Shown here piece after piece: positions 22,524 to 34,184 of a DNA stretch of 64,000 bases (positions are counted from its first letter, which is position 1; the number at the start of each line of letters is the position of its first letter). Origin of the DNA: Micrasema longulum (Eukaryota > Arthropoda > Insecta > Trichoptera > Brachycentridae); NCBI GenBank assembly GCA_022494885.1, contig JAGVSM010003431.1, positions 124,001 through 188,000 of the forward strand, in the 5' to 3' direction. Position numbers and translations under genes: made by a program. Below the pieces are notes generated by a model. That model made no database searches, was not told the origin of the DNA, and was given only the letters and a program-made list of their open reading frames with translations.

Positions 22524-25194
22524 AAGAAAATTGAAATAAATTAGTTATTAATCTTTTGGTTTCAGAATTATCGTTATTTTAAAAACAAATATTATAAGAA
22601 TGAGGATTTTGAAATAATAACTTATAATTACAGATGAAGCCATAAATTGGGATGCTTAAAAATAGGGACTATTAATTCGAGAAAAAATAGTAATGGCACC
22701 ATTCATTTTTAAGCATAATTTTCTATGTACAATATTTACAAAATGATTATCAGGAAAAGTAATATTTAAATGCGATCATGATTAAATGGAATAATTATGT
22801 CCTTTGAATATGAAGGGTACAGGATATAAAGGATAAATGTTAAATTTTATGTGTTTTAAACTAATAGTGGCATTTAACGGCAGTTCACATGATCAACATT
22901 ACTGTTTAATTAAATTTGATGTATTTGCATACAGTAGATGTCAGTTAATTATGGAAAAAAGGGATAGTATTTAAGAAAACCATTTTAGATTTTATAAAAC
23001 GGTTGTTTACATTAAGCAGGTAAGTTTATTTGAATGTCTAAGAGGGTCGAAAACATACATATGTATGTTATATTTCAAAATTACCCTTCCCATATGAAAT
23101 ACCTACTCTCGAATTAAAAATAAATACATTATCATTTATTGTCATGGAATAATAAATAATAAGTATGAAATTGTTGATTCTTAATTCTCATTTTTGAAGA
23201 AAAGATTTTTCAACTTTTTTTGATTTAACGATTATTTTTATTGTAAAACTCCCCGTTGGGACCATAATATTAAATCAGTGTTTGGTTTTGAGATATTCAA
23301 ATTAATTAAAAAATATGTATCAAGTGAATCCTAAATGTCAAATATTAAATTAACATTTCTCACTTTTTAGTTATGTTTTGATAAAATAAAAATAAAAAAA
23401 GACGGTGTCATCAATCGGAAAATAGGATAATAATGCTCTTGTAAAAAGAGTAATGTTGAGAGTGAGAGATTATGTAGGGAAACCACGCGATAGGATAATG
23501 GAAGATGTTGCTTTAGTGCGTGTAGTGGTGTATCTACCATAATTTAATATGTACATAGTAAACTATATATAATCTCCATCTATACTGGATATCACTCTCT
23601 GAAGATCAAGATTTTCTCTACCGCTACTGTGTCTGAGCACTTGGCACGTAGATATTTGAATAATCCTCTGAGGTGGCGTATTCTATGTATCTCTTTACTT
23701 AAGGGATGACATTAAATCGTGTACTAACATGGTTTGATATTTTAATCAGTAAGTCAATCGAAACATTTACTATTTTAGCGATTTTCTTCGTAAGATATTT
23801 CCTTCTACCGCACCCAAAATTTTGCTTTCAATCATGTTAGCTGAAAAATGTTGAAAATGTATAGGTAAGCTACAGTGTATTAAAAGCCGATTTATTCGAT
23901 TTGGCATGGTTTTATAAGAAAGTGACCAAATAAAAAGAATAGAAAAACCGTTTAGGATAAGCGTTATGTATACTGAACATGTTATTCAACAATTTGTGAA
24001 ACCGAACAAAAACCGAATAGTTTAAAGTTCTTCAGTCGTAAAATATATTCCCCGCACATCAGTATCATATTTTGAGCGGAGAAAACAGCTAATATGAGAA
24101 GTATAGAGACTTGACCTTGAAAGTGGTTTAACGACTTTTGAATATCCATCCAGCAGTAAAGCCCATCGTGTCGGCTGCGCACCCTTAATATCGGGACTGG
24201 GTAAACTACGAACGCCCGCGCCCGAGGAGAAAGACACTAACTTTACCGTAGGGGTTGTATGTATTTTAACTTAGCCCAATTCCTATGACGCATTGTACGG
24301 TCCGACATTTTTCTTTTATTGCCGCCTTCGGCCCTCGCCGCTCTTATAAATATAAAGCACATAAACGCCGTAACATTTCCCTCGGCATAATGTATATTTG
24401 ACCTGATGACATATGTGTAGCGAAACCGTAAGGATAAGTGGTGAATTTGTGTTACCAACGTAGGTATAAATATAATTTGGAGCGACTCACAGTGCGATGA
24501 GGTTAGCAGATGTACAGGAAGTCTCTAGCGGAGACGGAAAATGAGCATATTGATAAAAAGTACTCTTCCCAAATTTTACAGCCGCTTATAAAATAAAAAA
24601 GCCACGTTTAATGGGAAAGTGTTGCGGCTATTTCACATAAATAAATAAAATAAAAATGTTTCCCTCAAAATTGGAACAATCACGCGCCCGGAAATGTTTT
24701 TTTCCTGCGAGGTCTCGTATCAAGTTGTTTTATTAAATTACGGATACTGTTTTACATACTTACAAAACATTTATGGAGGATTTTTTTACAATACCGGAAC
24801 AGAAAATATTCTTCTCATAAGAAAACTGATTGGCGTAAAATTTATGATTTGCGAGATAACGATAAAAGCTTTGTAAGGAATGAAAAACCTTTAGGAACGA
24901 ATCAAAGAATTATTCACAAGCTAAATACAATCGGTACAAAGTAATTTCAGTACGCGATAAGATGGTAATAGATTAAATTTTATTGTTAGGCTTTAGTAAG
25001 AACCCTTCATCGAATCTCGATTATATAGGTACATTTCTGCGGGGGCGTAAGAGATTTCGTTATGCCTCCATTTCATAATTACGCATTTATATTCAGGCGC
25101 AAAAGAGAAAATGTAAAAATTGATAGTCGGTGAAATAATATAGGGAATTTCTCCGGGTTTTCTTTCGATTCAAAATGGTAGTATGTCGTGGTCG
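22524..25194. other. Long unassigned stretch
   Basis: AT-rich with moderately GC-richer patches at 24150-24330 and 24480-24540. None of the minus-strand frames of about 70 codons (23982-24458) shows a recognised motif. The few obvious repeats make this one of the more single-copy-looking parts of the window. Confidence 0.35.
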
Positions 25195-25460
25195 CAAAAT
25201 GGAATGTAAATTATCCCGTGGCACCATCTGCCCGCCGATTACGGAGCCGGGGAAGTTTACTTAGGACGAGTCGGTTCGGGACGGGATCGAGCGGGACGCG
25301 GCACAAAGGCATCCAATGCTCCGTGTTGACTTTCGCAAAGTGAACACTGTCGTACACACACTCGGATCTGGCATTCCTCCCTTGCGTCTCGGTCGGTCAC
25401 CTGCGACGAGGTTCCGCGGGCGCGGGTCGCGAGTGCATGAAAATCGGTGGAAATCGGCAG
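25195..25460. promoter_or_regulatory. CpG-rich block
   Basis: Distinctly GC-rich (GATCGAGCGGGACGCGGCAC, TTCCGCGGGCGCGGGTCGCG), with a plus-strand frame that becomes poly-Phe where it runs into a T-tract at 25475. The block is flanked by AT-rich DNA on both sides and contains no recognised repeat. A promoter, 5' exon or conserved regulatory element is plausible. Confidence 0.35.
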
Positions 25461-25474
25461 GCTTCTTTTCTTTG

Positions 25475-25700
25475 TTTTTTTTTTTTTTTATTATTTATTT
25501 ATTTAGTTCTATGTATTTACATAGTCTAATATATATTTACAACACAATATTTACATCTATACTTATTCTAACATTATTTATCACTATTATACACTTAAAA
25601 TCCTAATTTATAATATTCACTGTTTCATATGTACATTTTCATTAATTATATTCACTATTTACTGTTATGCTATTTACTATTAGTGATTTCAACATCAAAA
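25475..25700 (-). repeat. Possible retroposon with A-tail, minus strand
   Basis: A 13-base T-run followed by ATTATTTATTTATTTAG on the plus strand looks like an inverted A-rich tail of a retroposon extending rightwards. The body has no recognised family match. Confidence 0.25.
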
Positions 25701-26675
25701 ACAGATTTATTTTATTTTGAAATTTTTCAGAAACTAAAATATGAGGTAAACAAACCTACTTCATGTTTATCGTGTGTTCAATAACGATTTTATTCGGACC
25801 TTTCTAAAAAGTACAAATTAACGTAATTATATTATTAAAGAAAATTGTTTCACTAACCGTATAGTAGCGTACAAACAACATTCAAACAATTAAATTGTAG
25901 TTGGTGCCTGCGATTTAATTGAGGTACATAAATTTTTATTTGTAATTATGAAGGTTTTAATTACGATTGGTTCATTTAGTTAAAGTCGTTATTTGCCGGT
26001 TTAATGATTAGCAAATAAGCTGAAGCATTGGCTCTCTAAACTTACATCATTTAGTAATTATTTTTAGTATGTCTTTTGTTCATTTCATAAAACATTAGTA
26101 AAATAATTTGATGTCAAAGATGCCGTAAAGTCCAAGAATACTCGTTTAATATATTTTCGCGTATCACCAAACTTTCTTATCGTTATGCACATGTTTCGTA
26201 AACTTAAGGAATGGAAATTCCTTTTCAGTGAAGTTGTGAAGTAAACCTAAACGTTCATTCGGATGAAACACGTTTTGCGGTTGGAAAACGCGAAGAATGG
26301 AATATTTCATTGTGATTAATGGCGGTACTTAATCTTATATTAAATAAATGATAGCCAGGAAATCTGGATTGGCCGCGTGAATTCCATGGTTCGACGGATT
26401 AACAGAGGGTGGGTTGTTTCAAATGAATTGTATATTTTTCAAAAAGAAAATTAATCACACTGAATAAAATCACCAAAACTACAAATACGAAAAATAAAAA
26501 AAACAATATTTTGATAATGTAAAATAAATGGATAGTTTTTTTCATCTATTGTAGTAAAATAGCCGAACTTTAATTGATATACTCAGATTGATAACATAAA
26601 AACAAGCCAATAAATGCTTATTTCCATACTCAAAAATAGAACTCAAGGTGAGAAAAGTATATTCTACTTTTAAAA
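25701..26675. other. AT-rich sequence, nothing recognised
   Basis: No coding frame, SINE head or terminal repeat is recognised. Confidence 0.45.
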
Positions 26676-26816
26676 TATTACAACAGGGATGAAGAACATT
26701 TTAGAGAAGGTAAGATAGAAGTCTAAGCATCTTCAGGGCTTTTGTCCCGTCATTGGCTGGTTTAAGTAGCCACTGTACACACTGTGTAACATTCACCATT
26801 CTGACAGAACAGCAAA
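26676..26816 (-). repeat. Family F fragment
   Basis: It begins with the constant F end (ATTACAACAGGGATGAAG on plus). It continues through TTCAGGGCTTTTGTCCCGTC, ATTGGCTGGTTTAAGTAGCC and GTGTAACATTCACCATTCTG, then stops abruptly. The constant end is taken as 3', so the copy is 5'-truncated and its sense strand is minus. Confidence 0.8.
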
Positions 26817-26829
26817 AGAACGACTCAAA

Positions 26830-27062
26830 AGATTAACGATTAAAATATTGATAGATGCATAAAACGAGGAAGACCAATAAAGACATTGCATGACAAAATC
26901 CAACAAATACTTGAAAAAGAAGTTTGAATTATCGGCGTGCGCGCATGCGAAGATGTGTGACCAGAGAGAAAGTGAACTTTGTATGCAAAGACTGAGTAAA
27001 GTGGCGTTTTATTATCCTATCTACCCCTACGAGTAAACGGCGTGACGGTTTGTTTGATTGCA
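26830..27062 (+). pseudogene. LINE C-terminal fragment with conserved tail
   Basis: Plus-strand translation gives KRGRPIKTLHDKIQQILEKE, as in the KRGRP-k-W region near the end of many RTE/R1-like ORFs. It is followed by an acidic/basic segment broken by stops. The tail contains CTACCCCTACGAGTAAACGG and CGTGACGGTTTG. The same tail, without coding sequence, recurs at 49003-49062. Confidence 0.5.
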
Positions 27063-27980
27063 AACATTTCATCAATACAACACATTAAGCCTATATACAA
27101 TAAAAACATAATTAGATTAATGATATCAAATGTTTTCAAGCTTTCATTATTAAAAATTTATCTTCGAAAACATCTACCTTTATAAAAAAAAAATTCTTAT
27201 GAATGTTTTACATTTTGGTTGAAATATCTATTCTCAGTTAGTTATCGGATTGTGAAAATTATAACAATGACTACCTCAAAATAACTACTAGATAAAACCA
27301 TATAAAGTAAAAAAAATACACGTAAAAACACGTGTTTAATATATTTATATATATTGAAAAATATATCATTATAATAATCCCATTTTATAAAATTGGGATA
27401 TGAATACATTAAGCAGATCTCCGAGTTAAACGAGTAGTAAACTTTTCTTAGTTTGAAAGTTAAAAGTTAGTAGGCGCTAGAATTTCCCGACTCCATCATA
27501 ATTGAATAAAGTAAATCTAGAGCTATAAGGACGGCCAAAGGGTCTAAATTAGTAAAGGTCATGTTACATTATGAGACTGGCCGTCAGTCAGGTTAATTAT
27601 CCCCGTTAATAACGAAGGTCTGGACTAGCTAGTAATGTAAATTATTGCTATTTTTATCTCGCTTCATTAGCATATCGGCTTAGTACTCGTATGTGAAATG
27701 CTATTACCGGTGCTACCGCTATAATATTTCACATATTAACTTTTTTAATATTAGCTATTTTTCCCAAGGTTGCATTTATTTTGCAATATTTCTATAATAG
27801 CACGCGAACTAAACTAAGGCTAGCGATGCATCGATTGCGAGAAAAATAAACACAATGTTTTTTTAGAGATGTTTTAACAGAGCTGAAGGAACTTCTTGAG
27901 AATGGTATATTTTTTAAATTTTATTAATTTTTCACGCCCATAAGGCTTTTTTTAACATACATGAAAGTTATATAAAATAT
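27063..27980. other. AT-rich sequence, nothing recognised
   Basis: No coding region is visible. The block at 27920-27960 (CACGCCCATAAGGCTTTTTT) resembles 46222-46245 (ATGCCCAAAGGGCTTTTAC) and may be a short dispersed repeat feeding the tandem array that follows. Confidence 0.4.
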
Positions 27981-28260
27981 GAGTATATAAACAACATTAA
28001 ATTTCAAAAATACAATATAAAGCAATAAAAGATAGAACAGTGTTTAGAAGTAAAGTTGGTATAAAAAAAGAAGATGAGTATATGAACAACATAAATGTAA
28101 AAAAAAAAACAATATAAAGAAATAAAAGATAGGAACAGTGATAAAAAGTATAGTTGGTATAAAAATAAAAAGATGAGTGTATTACCAACATAAATTTAAA
28201 AAATACAATATAAAGTAATGAAATATAGAACTGTGTTTAGAAGTTAAGTTGGTTTTAAAA
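27981..28260. repeat. Tandem repeat, unit about 95-99 bp, three units
   Basis: Units start at 27981, 28076 and 28175 with GAGTATATAAACAACAT, GAGTATATGAACAACAT and GAGTGTATTACCAACAT. Each continues through AATACAATATAAAG...AATAAAAGATAG and GTTGGTATAAAA. The third unit is slightly truncated. The minus-strand frame at 27997-28191 is produced by the repeat. Confidence 0.85.
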
Positions 28261-28832
28261 AAATTATACTAATAAATGTATATATGTATTTTTTTTTTTA
28301 AATAAGCTAAAGAAATGCAGTTAAAGGTTTAAAGCAGCTAGGTAGGTACATAATGTTATAGAATACAATATGAACAGAATATTAAGTTTTATTTGATATG
28401 GAACATATACATTATTATTTAAGACTCACGTTAAAGACATCGATGTTGTTAGCATATTGGTTCGCGAGTACATGCATCCGCATTACTGGTAAATTCTCGC
28501 TGTAATTGGTCGATGATGGACCGCAGTAGAACAGAGTATTACATCGGGTAACTCGACCAGGCATTCGCACATTAATCAAATTGATAAGTTTACAACAATC
28601 GTACATCGATATTATTATTTTAAACAAAAAAAGCAAGTCATTTAATTTTCGTCTGTTTTTTAATATTTGGATGTTTGTATGTGTAATTTATGTATTCAAT
28701 CGGTATACTTAATTTGAAATTGACAAAACGCAAAAATTATATAAGCGTAGGCGTTTACGCGTCTTGTAACTACCATTAGCTGATTTTGATTTTTAACATT
28801 ACTTTTTGTGTTCAGGTAGATAAATAGTACAG

Positions 28833-28890
28833 TTCAGAGTGTGAAAGAACCAGAATTCTGGACGAGCGTTTTTAGGTGGCTGAAAATCCT
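28833..28890 (+). repeat. 5' extension segment upstream of SINE A
   Basis: GTGTGAAAGAACCAGAATTC, then TGGACGAGCG and AGGTGGCTG, matches the outer part of the inverted arms at 911-1013 and 1267-1372. Here it directly precedes a SINE A copy in the same orientation. Confidence 0.55.
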
Positions 28891-28907
28891 AAAAAAAATA
28901 ATTATTG

Positions 28908-29131
28908 TTGTTGTGTTTACCACTGGGTTCGATTCCTGGTAGGGTGGATATGAAACATTGGTTTTAAAAGTGGCTTTACACTGCAATATTACTACATTAC
29001 TGGGCTAGCATCTGAAGCATAAAACTGATCATCTTATTTTTCATGTTACACAAATTATCTAGATACGCTGCAATTGGAGTACCAATGCAGTGCTCTATGA
29101 AGCACTGAGTACGAATAGGGAAATAATGATG
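28908..29131 (+). repeat. SINE A, 5'-truncated head
   Basis: It starts within the tRNA-like head (TTTACCACTGGGTTCGATTCC). The body follows (GGATATGAAACATTGG, CTAGCATCTGAAGCATAAAACTG), then the end GAGTACGAATAGGGAAATAATGATGA. It is more diverged than the full-length copies. Confidence 0.8.
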
Positions 29132-30612
29132 ACCGTGAATGTTTACCGTTCAGTTATTTTTGTTTTTTATGGAGTTTCTTCATTTCTGTTAAAATATCTT
29201 TAAAACTTGGTTGATAAACATAATGCTAAAAATACTGTTAATAACACTGGAAAAATGAGTGTGCGCCGGTGGTTGCCAATTCAATAAATATGGCGGCAAT
29301 CTTTACTAAATAAAAGATATTGATAAAAGTGGACTGTAAACAATTTATTTTAAAGCACAGTGCGCTCCGTGACGACCGAAGACTCCGAGAAAAAACGAAA
29401 TAGAGAGCGAATTTAGCCCTTGTGGTATCTTTATATACAATTCTATTAGTATGCACCAAAGTAACAATACTCGGTCTGGCACGCACCAAAATCAGTAAAA
29501 ATTTAAATTAAGAACTATCTAACTAAAAACTTAACAAACACCACATTTCACATGTTCACACGGCTAATTTAATAAAAATTTAAATTTCTTAAAATTTTAT
29601 TCTAGGTTTTTACTTATCAATTCGTTAAAGTTGATGTCTCAAACGCTTGTTGAAGTTTTGATATTTTGGAGTTAGCAAGTACATTAATCAGTAGCTAATT
29701 TTCATTTCACGTCGGTAATGCTAATTATACCATCACTACTTAGCCATCCGAGCCACGTGTCACGTGATCGTGTGACGTCAGGAGGGATAATATCTATCTT
29801 TTGCACTCCATCACGAACTCTGTCCCAAACGATCTGTATTTCAAGATGAATCTCCAGCGATAAGCCACGCTGCGCTTCTAACAAATCCAATGCAATAGTG
29901 TGGCGCTGTGGGAAAACTACTGAACAGACATTGACCGAAAAAGACCGAAGACGCTACATATATAATAATTGAAACGACATGTTTTTTATTGTTTTCATCC
30001 TCTTCATGTTTCAAGAAATAAATCGAAAAAGACGTTTATTGAAGAGGCTGTCGCAACGCTGGTTGACGATTGAGCACGGTTTTTCAATCAAAGTAAATTA
30101 TATAAAAGGCATTTTATTTTTTATTGTATGTACACATACGTTTAAAGTTTATAAATCTTACATATATTAAATGATGCACACATTATGTATGTTATAACGT
30201 TAGTATATAAAAATTGAATTTTTAATATATTAATAAACAGATTAATTTTAGTTTCATTGATTATTGTTGTAATGATGGTAAGTACGATTATTTGTAAATA
30301 ATGTTTCAGGAGTTTCAAAGTAATAATATTTATTCTCTCTTTTTGTAATAATTCAATGTTAGAAAAGAAAAGATGATTAATGTGGAGGAAGTAGTTTACT
30401 GTAAAGAATAGGTCTTACAGCTAAGTCTGAATCTGAGTGCCACGGAATAATTTACCTTCGGCCTTCTGCCAATCGCTACGTTACAGGTGGCTTTGCCTAC
30501 TCCCACGTCACACGGCTAGCTTAGTAGTGACATCTAGCGTCAACGAGTGTCAGTACTACACAAAAAAGATAAAATTAATAATGACCATTCTGCCTATATT
30601 TGAATTTAGATC
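29132..30612. other. Unassigned stretch with two less AT-rich patches
   Basis: 29240-29480 carries a chance 83-codon minus-strand frame. 29700-29950 is GC-richer, with a minus-strand frame of 62 codons (29890-29702) ending DGIISITDVK; a cluster there combines CACGTG-type E-boxes with TGACGTCA (GCCACGTGTCACGTGATCG, about 29753-29785). 30430-30560 is also GC-richer. None of these shows a domain that I recognise. Confidence 0.35.
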
Positions 30613-31172
30613 TAAATAACTCCCTAGGGAGGAAATCCAGCCGGTATGCAAACATTTGGAGATACTCATAACATTGTTGAATTAACTAACTGGTATGAGA
30701 ATAAGTAAAAAAAATGGAAAATTGTCTTCAAGCGTTGCCTAGTAGGTGAACTGGTTCAGTCGAATAAATCGCACCCACTTGATAAATGTTTCAGCTCTTT
30801 TACTTCAAAACAATCAACAGATGAAAGCGTTAAGGAAATGTGGATGTTTAAAAAAAGACAGAATGGTGAATATTATTAAAATGGCCACTTAAACCAGACA
30901 ATCAGTTCAAATCCTAACTAAAATCTCACTTTTTTAGTTTTTAATCAATTTTAAACCGGAAAATATAATATTTTACTTTAGCTTAGTTATAATGTAAGTT
31001 TGAGTATACAATTGTAAAGCGCCCTTGAGGCGATTTTCACAAAAATGGAGCTATATAAATCAGCCAAATATTATTATTATTATTAATGCCAAGTCATAAG
31101 CTGTGTAAATGTCTAGACTTCCATATCCCTTCTCGAAAATGTTTTCTGTCTCTGTTGCAACAAATTAAGATC
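30613..31172 (+). repeat. Family F copy split by a LINE tail
   Basis: The first part (30613-30904) runs from the X segment (TAACTCCCTAGGGAGGAAAT, CCAGCC) through CAAGCGTTGCCTAGTAGGTG to GGCCACTTAAACCAGACAAT. The family sequence resumes at 31083 (AGTCATAAGCTGTGTAAATG) and reaches the constant end CTGTCTCTGTTGCAACAAAT at 31172. The intervening 178 bp are a LINE tail, so this F copy is older than that insertion. Confidence 0.8.
30905..31082 (+). repeat. CR1/L2-like LINE 3' tail inserted in family F
   Basis: The segment contains TTGTAAAGCGCCCTTGAGGC, then GGAGCTATATAAATCAGCC, and ends in an (ATT)n run. This arrangement is known from 3' ends of CR1/L2-group LINEs. It interrupts an otherwise continuous F sequence. 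A clear target duplication is not visible. Confidence 0.65.
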
Positions 31173-31421
31173 TAAATGTTTATTTTTTATTTATAATTTA
31201 CCTTGTTTATTTTTAATTTTAATTTACTTTGTTTTAATTTACTTTGTTTATATAAAAAAAAAAAAAGTGAAACGAACTCCCTCTCTAAACACAAGTATCT
31301 ACTTTATTAGGGAGGTAGAAACGTTATATATAATATGTTCTGTATATTTACCTATTTTGTATTTCAAAAATGTATTTTGTAAAAATAAAATTATTCAATA
31401 AAAAAAAAAGAAGAAAAAGAA

Positions 31422-31482
31422 AATAACTCCCAAGGGAGGAAATCCAGCCTATCTGCCAACATTTCAATACACTGTTAATATA
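31422..31482 (+). repeat. Isolated family F X segment
   Basis: ATAACTCCCAAGGGAGGAAA followed by TCCAGCCTATCTGCC matches the start of the F unit at 30613. It lies 250 bp beyond the end of that copy, in the same orientation, as expected for a second, mostly deleted tandem unit. Confidence 0.6.
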
Positions 31483-31919
31483 ATTTAACCCAATTAAAAC
31501 ATAAATAATTAATGACATAAACAACCTTAAAAGTTCGTCATTGTTCAAGAATACTTTATTGAATAACTTAGTTTGCCCGGTATCCCAAGCGTTCTTTCAA
31601 TTTTCATTATATTATTATTGTTTTTTAACTTATTTTAAATCAACCTAGTTTGCCATAACTATAAACAAAAGTTTGTATTTGTGCTCAGTATTTTACAGCA
31701 AGCTTGTTCTATTAAGTACACATGTGTAACGGTAGAAGTTTTACCACTGTTTACTTTCTAAACGTAAACCAAAGACTTAATAACTTTATTTTATCGATAT
31801 GTACAAAGAAAATAAGTATTAAATTAAAAATATTCGCGTAGTAAAACTACTTAAGTTTTTTTCATGGTTATATTTTACTTTGAAAAATACCCAAAAAAAA
31901 TAAAATAAATAATGATTTT
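31483..31919. other. AT-rich sequence, nothing recognised
   Basis: No coding or repeat feature is recognised. Confidence 0.5.
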
Positions 31920-33600
31920 TCTATCTTCTTCAAAGTTGGTCCCTTGATGCGGAGGATTGTCATCACCATGAATACTTCTGATTAGTCTGTTCCATTCCAG
32001 TTTGTCCTCAGCCCGACAAACCGACACATTAAATTTTGGCCCCGTAGCCTTCTTTATTTGATCAGTGCATCTATATGGGATTCTAACCCGGTTTCACCTA
32101 CCTTTAACTCGGCCAGACATTATTGCCTTTTCTAGATTGTCAGGTTCACGTCTAGCAATATATCCAAAGAAAGACAGTATCCTCTTCAGACACACCACTG
32201 ACAGACGAGTTGTAATATGGAGCTCTTCCAGTATCGATGCATTTGTCCTTCTGGCTGTCCAAGGCACACGTAGCAGCCTTCTCCAACACCATATCTCGAA
32301 TGCATCGATCCTCTTACTCTTGTAGGCACGTATTGTCCACGTTTCAGCCCCATATAAGAAAACGGAGAATACCATGGCTTTCGTCAACCGCTTATTTATG
32401 TTTATTGATATACCTCAATCTCGCCAAATCTTCTCCAAACGGTTCGTTGCTCTTTTGGCCATTTGAATCCTGCGACCAATTTCAGGTCTGCAATTGCCGT
32501 TGTTGGAAGTAAGTAAGTCAAAGTATATAAAGTCATCCATCAGTTCAAGGTCTTGCATCTGACTTGTCCTTAAGAGACTGCCAGCTCTGTCTACAATTAT
32601 AAGCTTCGTCGTTTTATTTATTTATTTTCAGACCAAAGGCCTCACTCTCCAACTCTATCCACCTGGCTTCTGCTAGTTCGGTTTTATCATTGGCAATCAG
32701 TGTCGTGTTGTCTGTATATCTCAGATTTAATATTTGTTGACCTCCCACTTTGACACCACCATTCCACCCATTCAGCGCTTTTCTCATAATATTATATTCA
32801 TCGTAAAAGTCGAAGAGTTTTAGCGACAAGATGCAACCTTGACGCACACCTATTTCTGCTTTAAATGGATCTGACAGTAAATTTTTCATTCTTACTTTTG
32901 CTGACTCTTCCATTTATATTTCTAGCATGATCTCAAACATACGTTGCCAACATACACAGTCAAAGGCCTTTGTGTAGTCAAAAAAACACAGTTACATTGG
33001 CCTGTTGAACTCACAGCACTTCTCAATCAGCTGTCGTATGCTTAAGATCTGCTCCTGTGAACCCCCCCCTGCCACAAAACCTGCTCGTTTGCAGGAAATT
33101 TGACAGTGAATATAATTCTCTAAACGTTTATTTTTAATACATAGAAAAACGTTTATTTTCAATGTTGTCATGTGACATGAGGGAGATTGTTCGATAATTC
33201 TCACATTTATGGGTTGATCTTTTTTATGAAGCAGTATTAAAATTGACTCTGTCCAATCATTGGGCCACTAACCTGTTCTTCACACTTTAAGACATATATA
33301 TAGTGGATCATCAGAACTCCTTTATACCCTAGATGTTTAATGAATTCAGCGGAGATGCCGTCATTACCTACTGTCTTATTTTCCATTTTGGAAATGGCAT
33401 GTTTTACTTCCTCCAACAATATATCTGGTTCCTTCTCATCGTCCAATTTAATGTCGATTTCATTCCCAGTTTCATAAAAATTGTCTCAGTATAGTCCTCG
33501 ACAGTAATTGTTCCATCCCTCCAGTATTTTATCCTGTTCAGTCAGAAGTTTGCTCTTTTATTTTCAAGTATCCATGTTTTGGGCTCAAAGTTACTCGTAA
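31920..33600 (-). pseudogene. Decayed RTE-type LINE reverse transcriptase
   Basis: Minus-strand fragments follow the normal order of a non-LTR reverse transcriptase. At 33446-33237 comes KMENKTVGNDGISAEFIK (template-grip region, usually KAPGPDGI). At about 32990-32935 comes FDYTKAFDCVCWQRMFEIM (F-DY-KAFD motif). At 32913-32614 come GVRQGCILS and RYTDNTTLIA, the latter a mutated YADD catalytic box in which the second Asp is Asn. At 32387-32094 come LYGAETWTI, WCWRRLLRVPWTARRTNASI and FFGYIARREPDNLEKAI. The C-terminal block is typical of the RTE-like elements often mis-annotated in arthropods as craniofacial development protein 2-like. Stops and frameshifts separate the blocks. The endonuclease domain is absent. 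The plus-strand frames over this area are shadows. Confidence 0.85.
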
Positions 33601-34145
33601 GGACCTTGATTTTCAAAAACATGTATTTAGCAGGGGCGAATCGTCAAAGTAAGCGATTATGCACAGCTTACCATTATATTTGACTTTAAATTATAATAAT
33701 TTATAGTAACCATGTTTATGGGAAAATATATAAAGTAATTGGTATTTATTATAAATCACCGTTTATATCTTTCTACAAAAAAATATCTATGAAGTGCGCC
33801 CAGCGCCAGCGCCCAGTCCATTCTCACTGAACGATAAAACTAGCCGGATTACCTTAGCTTATTCTTCCATACAAAAAAGTACACTGTATTTTTCGTCTTT
33901 AACCCAAGTCGGCTTTTTTAGTACTAAAACAAACTTGCAGATTACAAATATTTTTAGAAGATTCTCTATTTGGAAACTAGTATTTCGAACATTATTTCCG
34001 AAGGACTATTTTTCTTTGATGGGATACCGTTGACATATTATGTATCACATAGGACAGGTGGCGTTCGCAGTGGCCGTTTTAGGCATTATTCAGTTTAAAA
34101 GAAATCGGCCAGTGCTCAAGTCTTGACTGTACTGTCAATGACAGA
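33601..34145. other. Unassigned sequence
   Basis: The 79-codon plus-strand frame at 33794-34033 has no recognised domain. No repeat is seen. Confidence 0.35.
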
Positions 34146-34150
34146 TCATA

Positions 34151-34178
34151 ATGGAAATATCTGCTGAATGTCATTGTG
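34151..34178 (+). other. Possible short first coding exon (speculative)
   Basis: An ATG (ATCATAATGG) opens MEISAECHC and ends at a consensus splice donor (TGTG|GTAAGTG). An arthropod-initiator-like TCAGTT lies about 60 bp upstream. Nine codons cannot be identified, and the same pattern arises by chance in 64 kb. Confidence 0.12.
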
Positions 34179-34184
34179 GTAAGT

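Noticed and set aside
27981..28260. CRISPR-like array
   Set aside because: Repeats and spacers are not distinguishable, the units are about 97 bp and diverged, and the genome is eukaryotic; it is an ordinary tandem repeat.
32065..32325. Plus-strand frames at 32.0-32.5 kb as genes
   Set aside because: They are shadows of the minus-strand LINE reverse-transcriptase fragment, which has clear conserved motifs.
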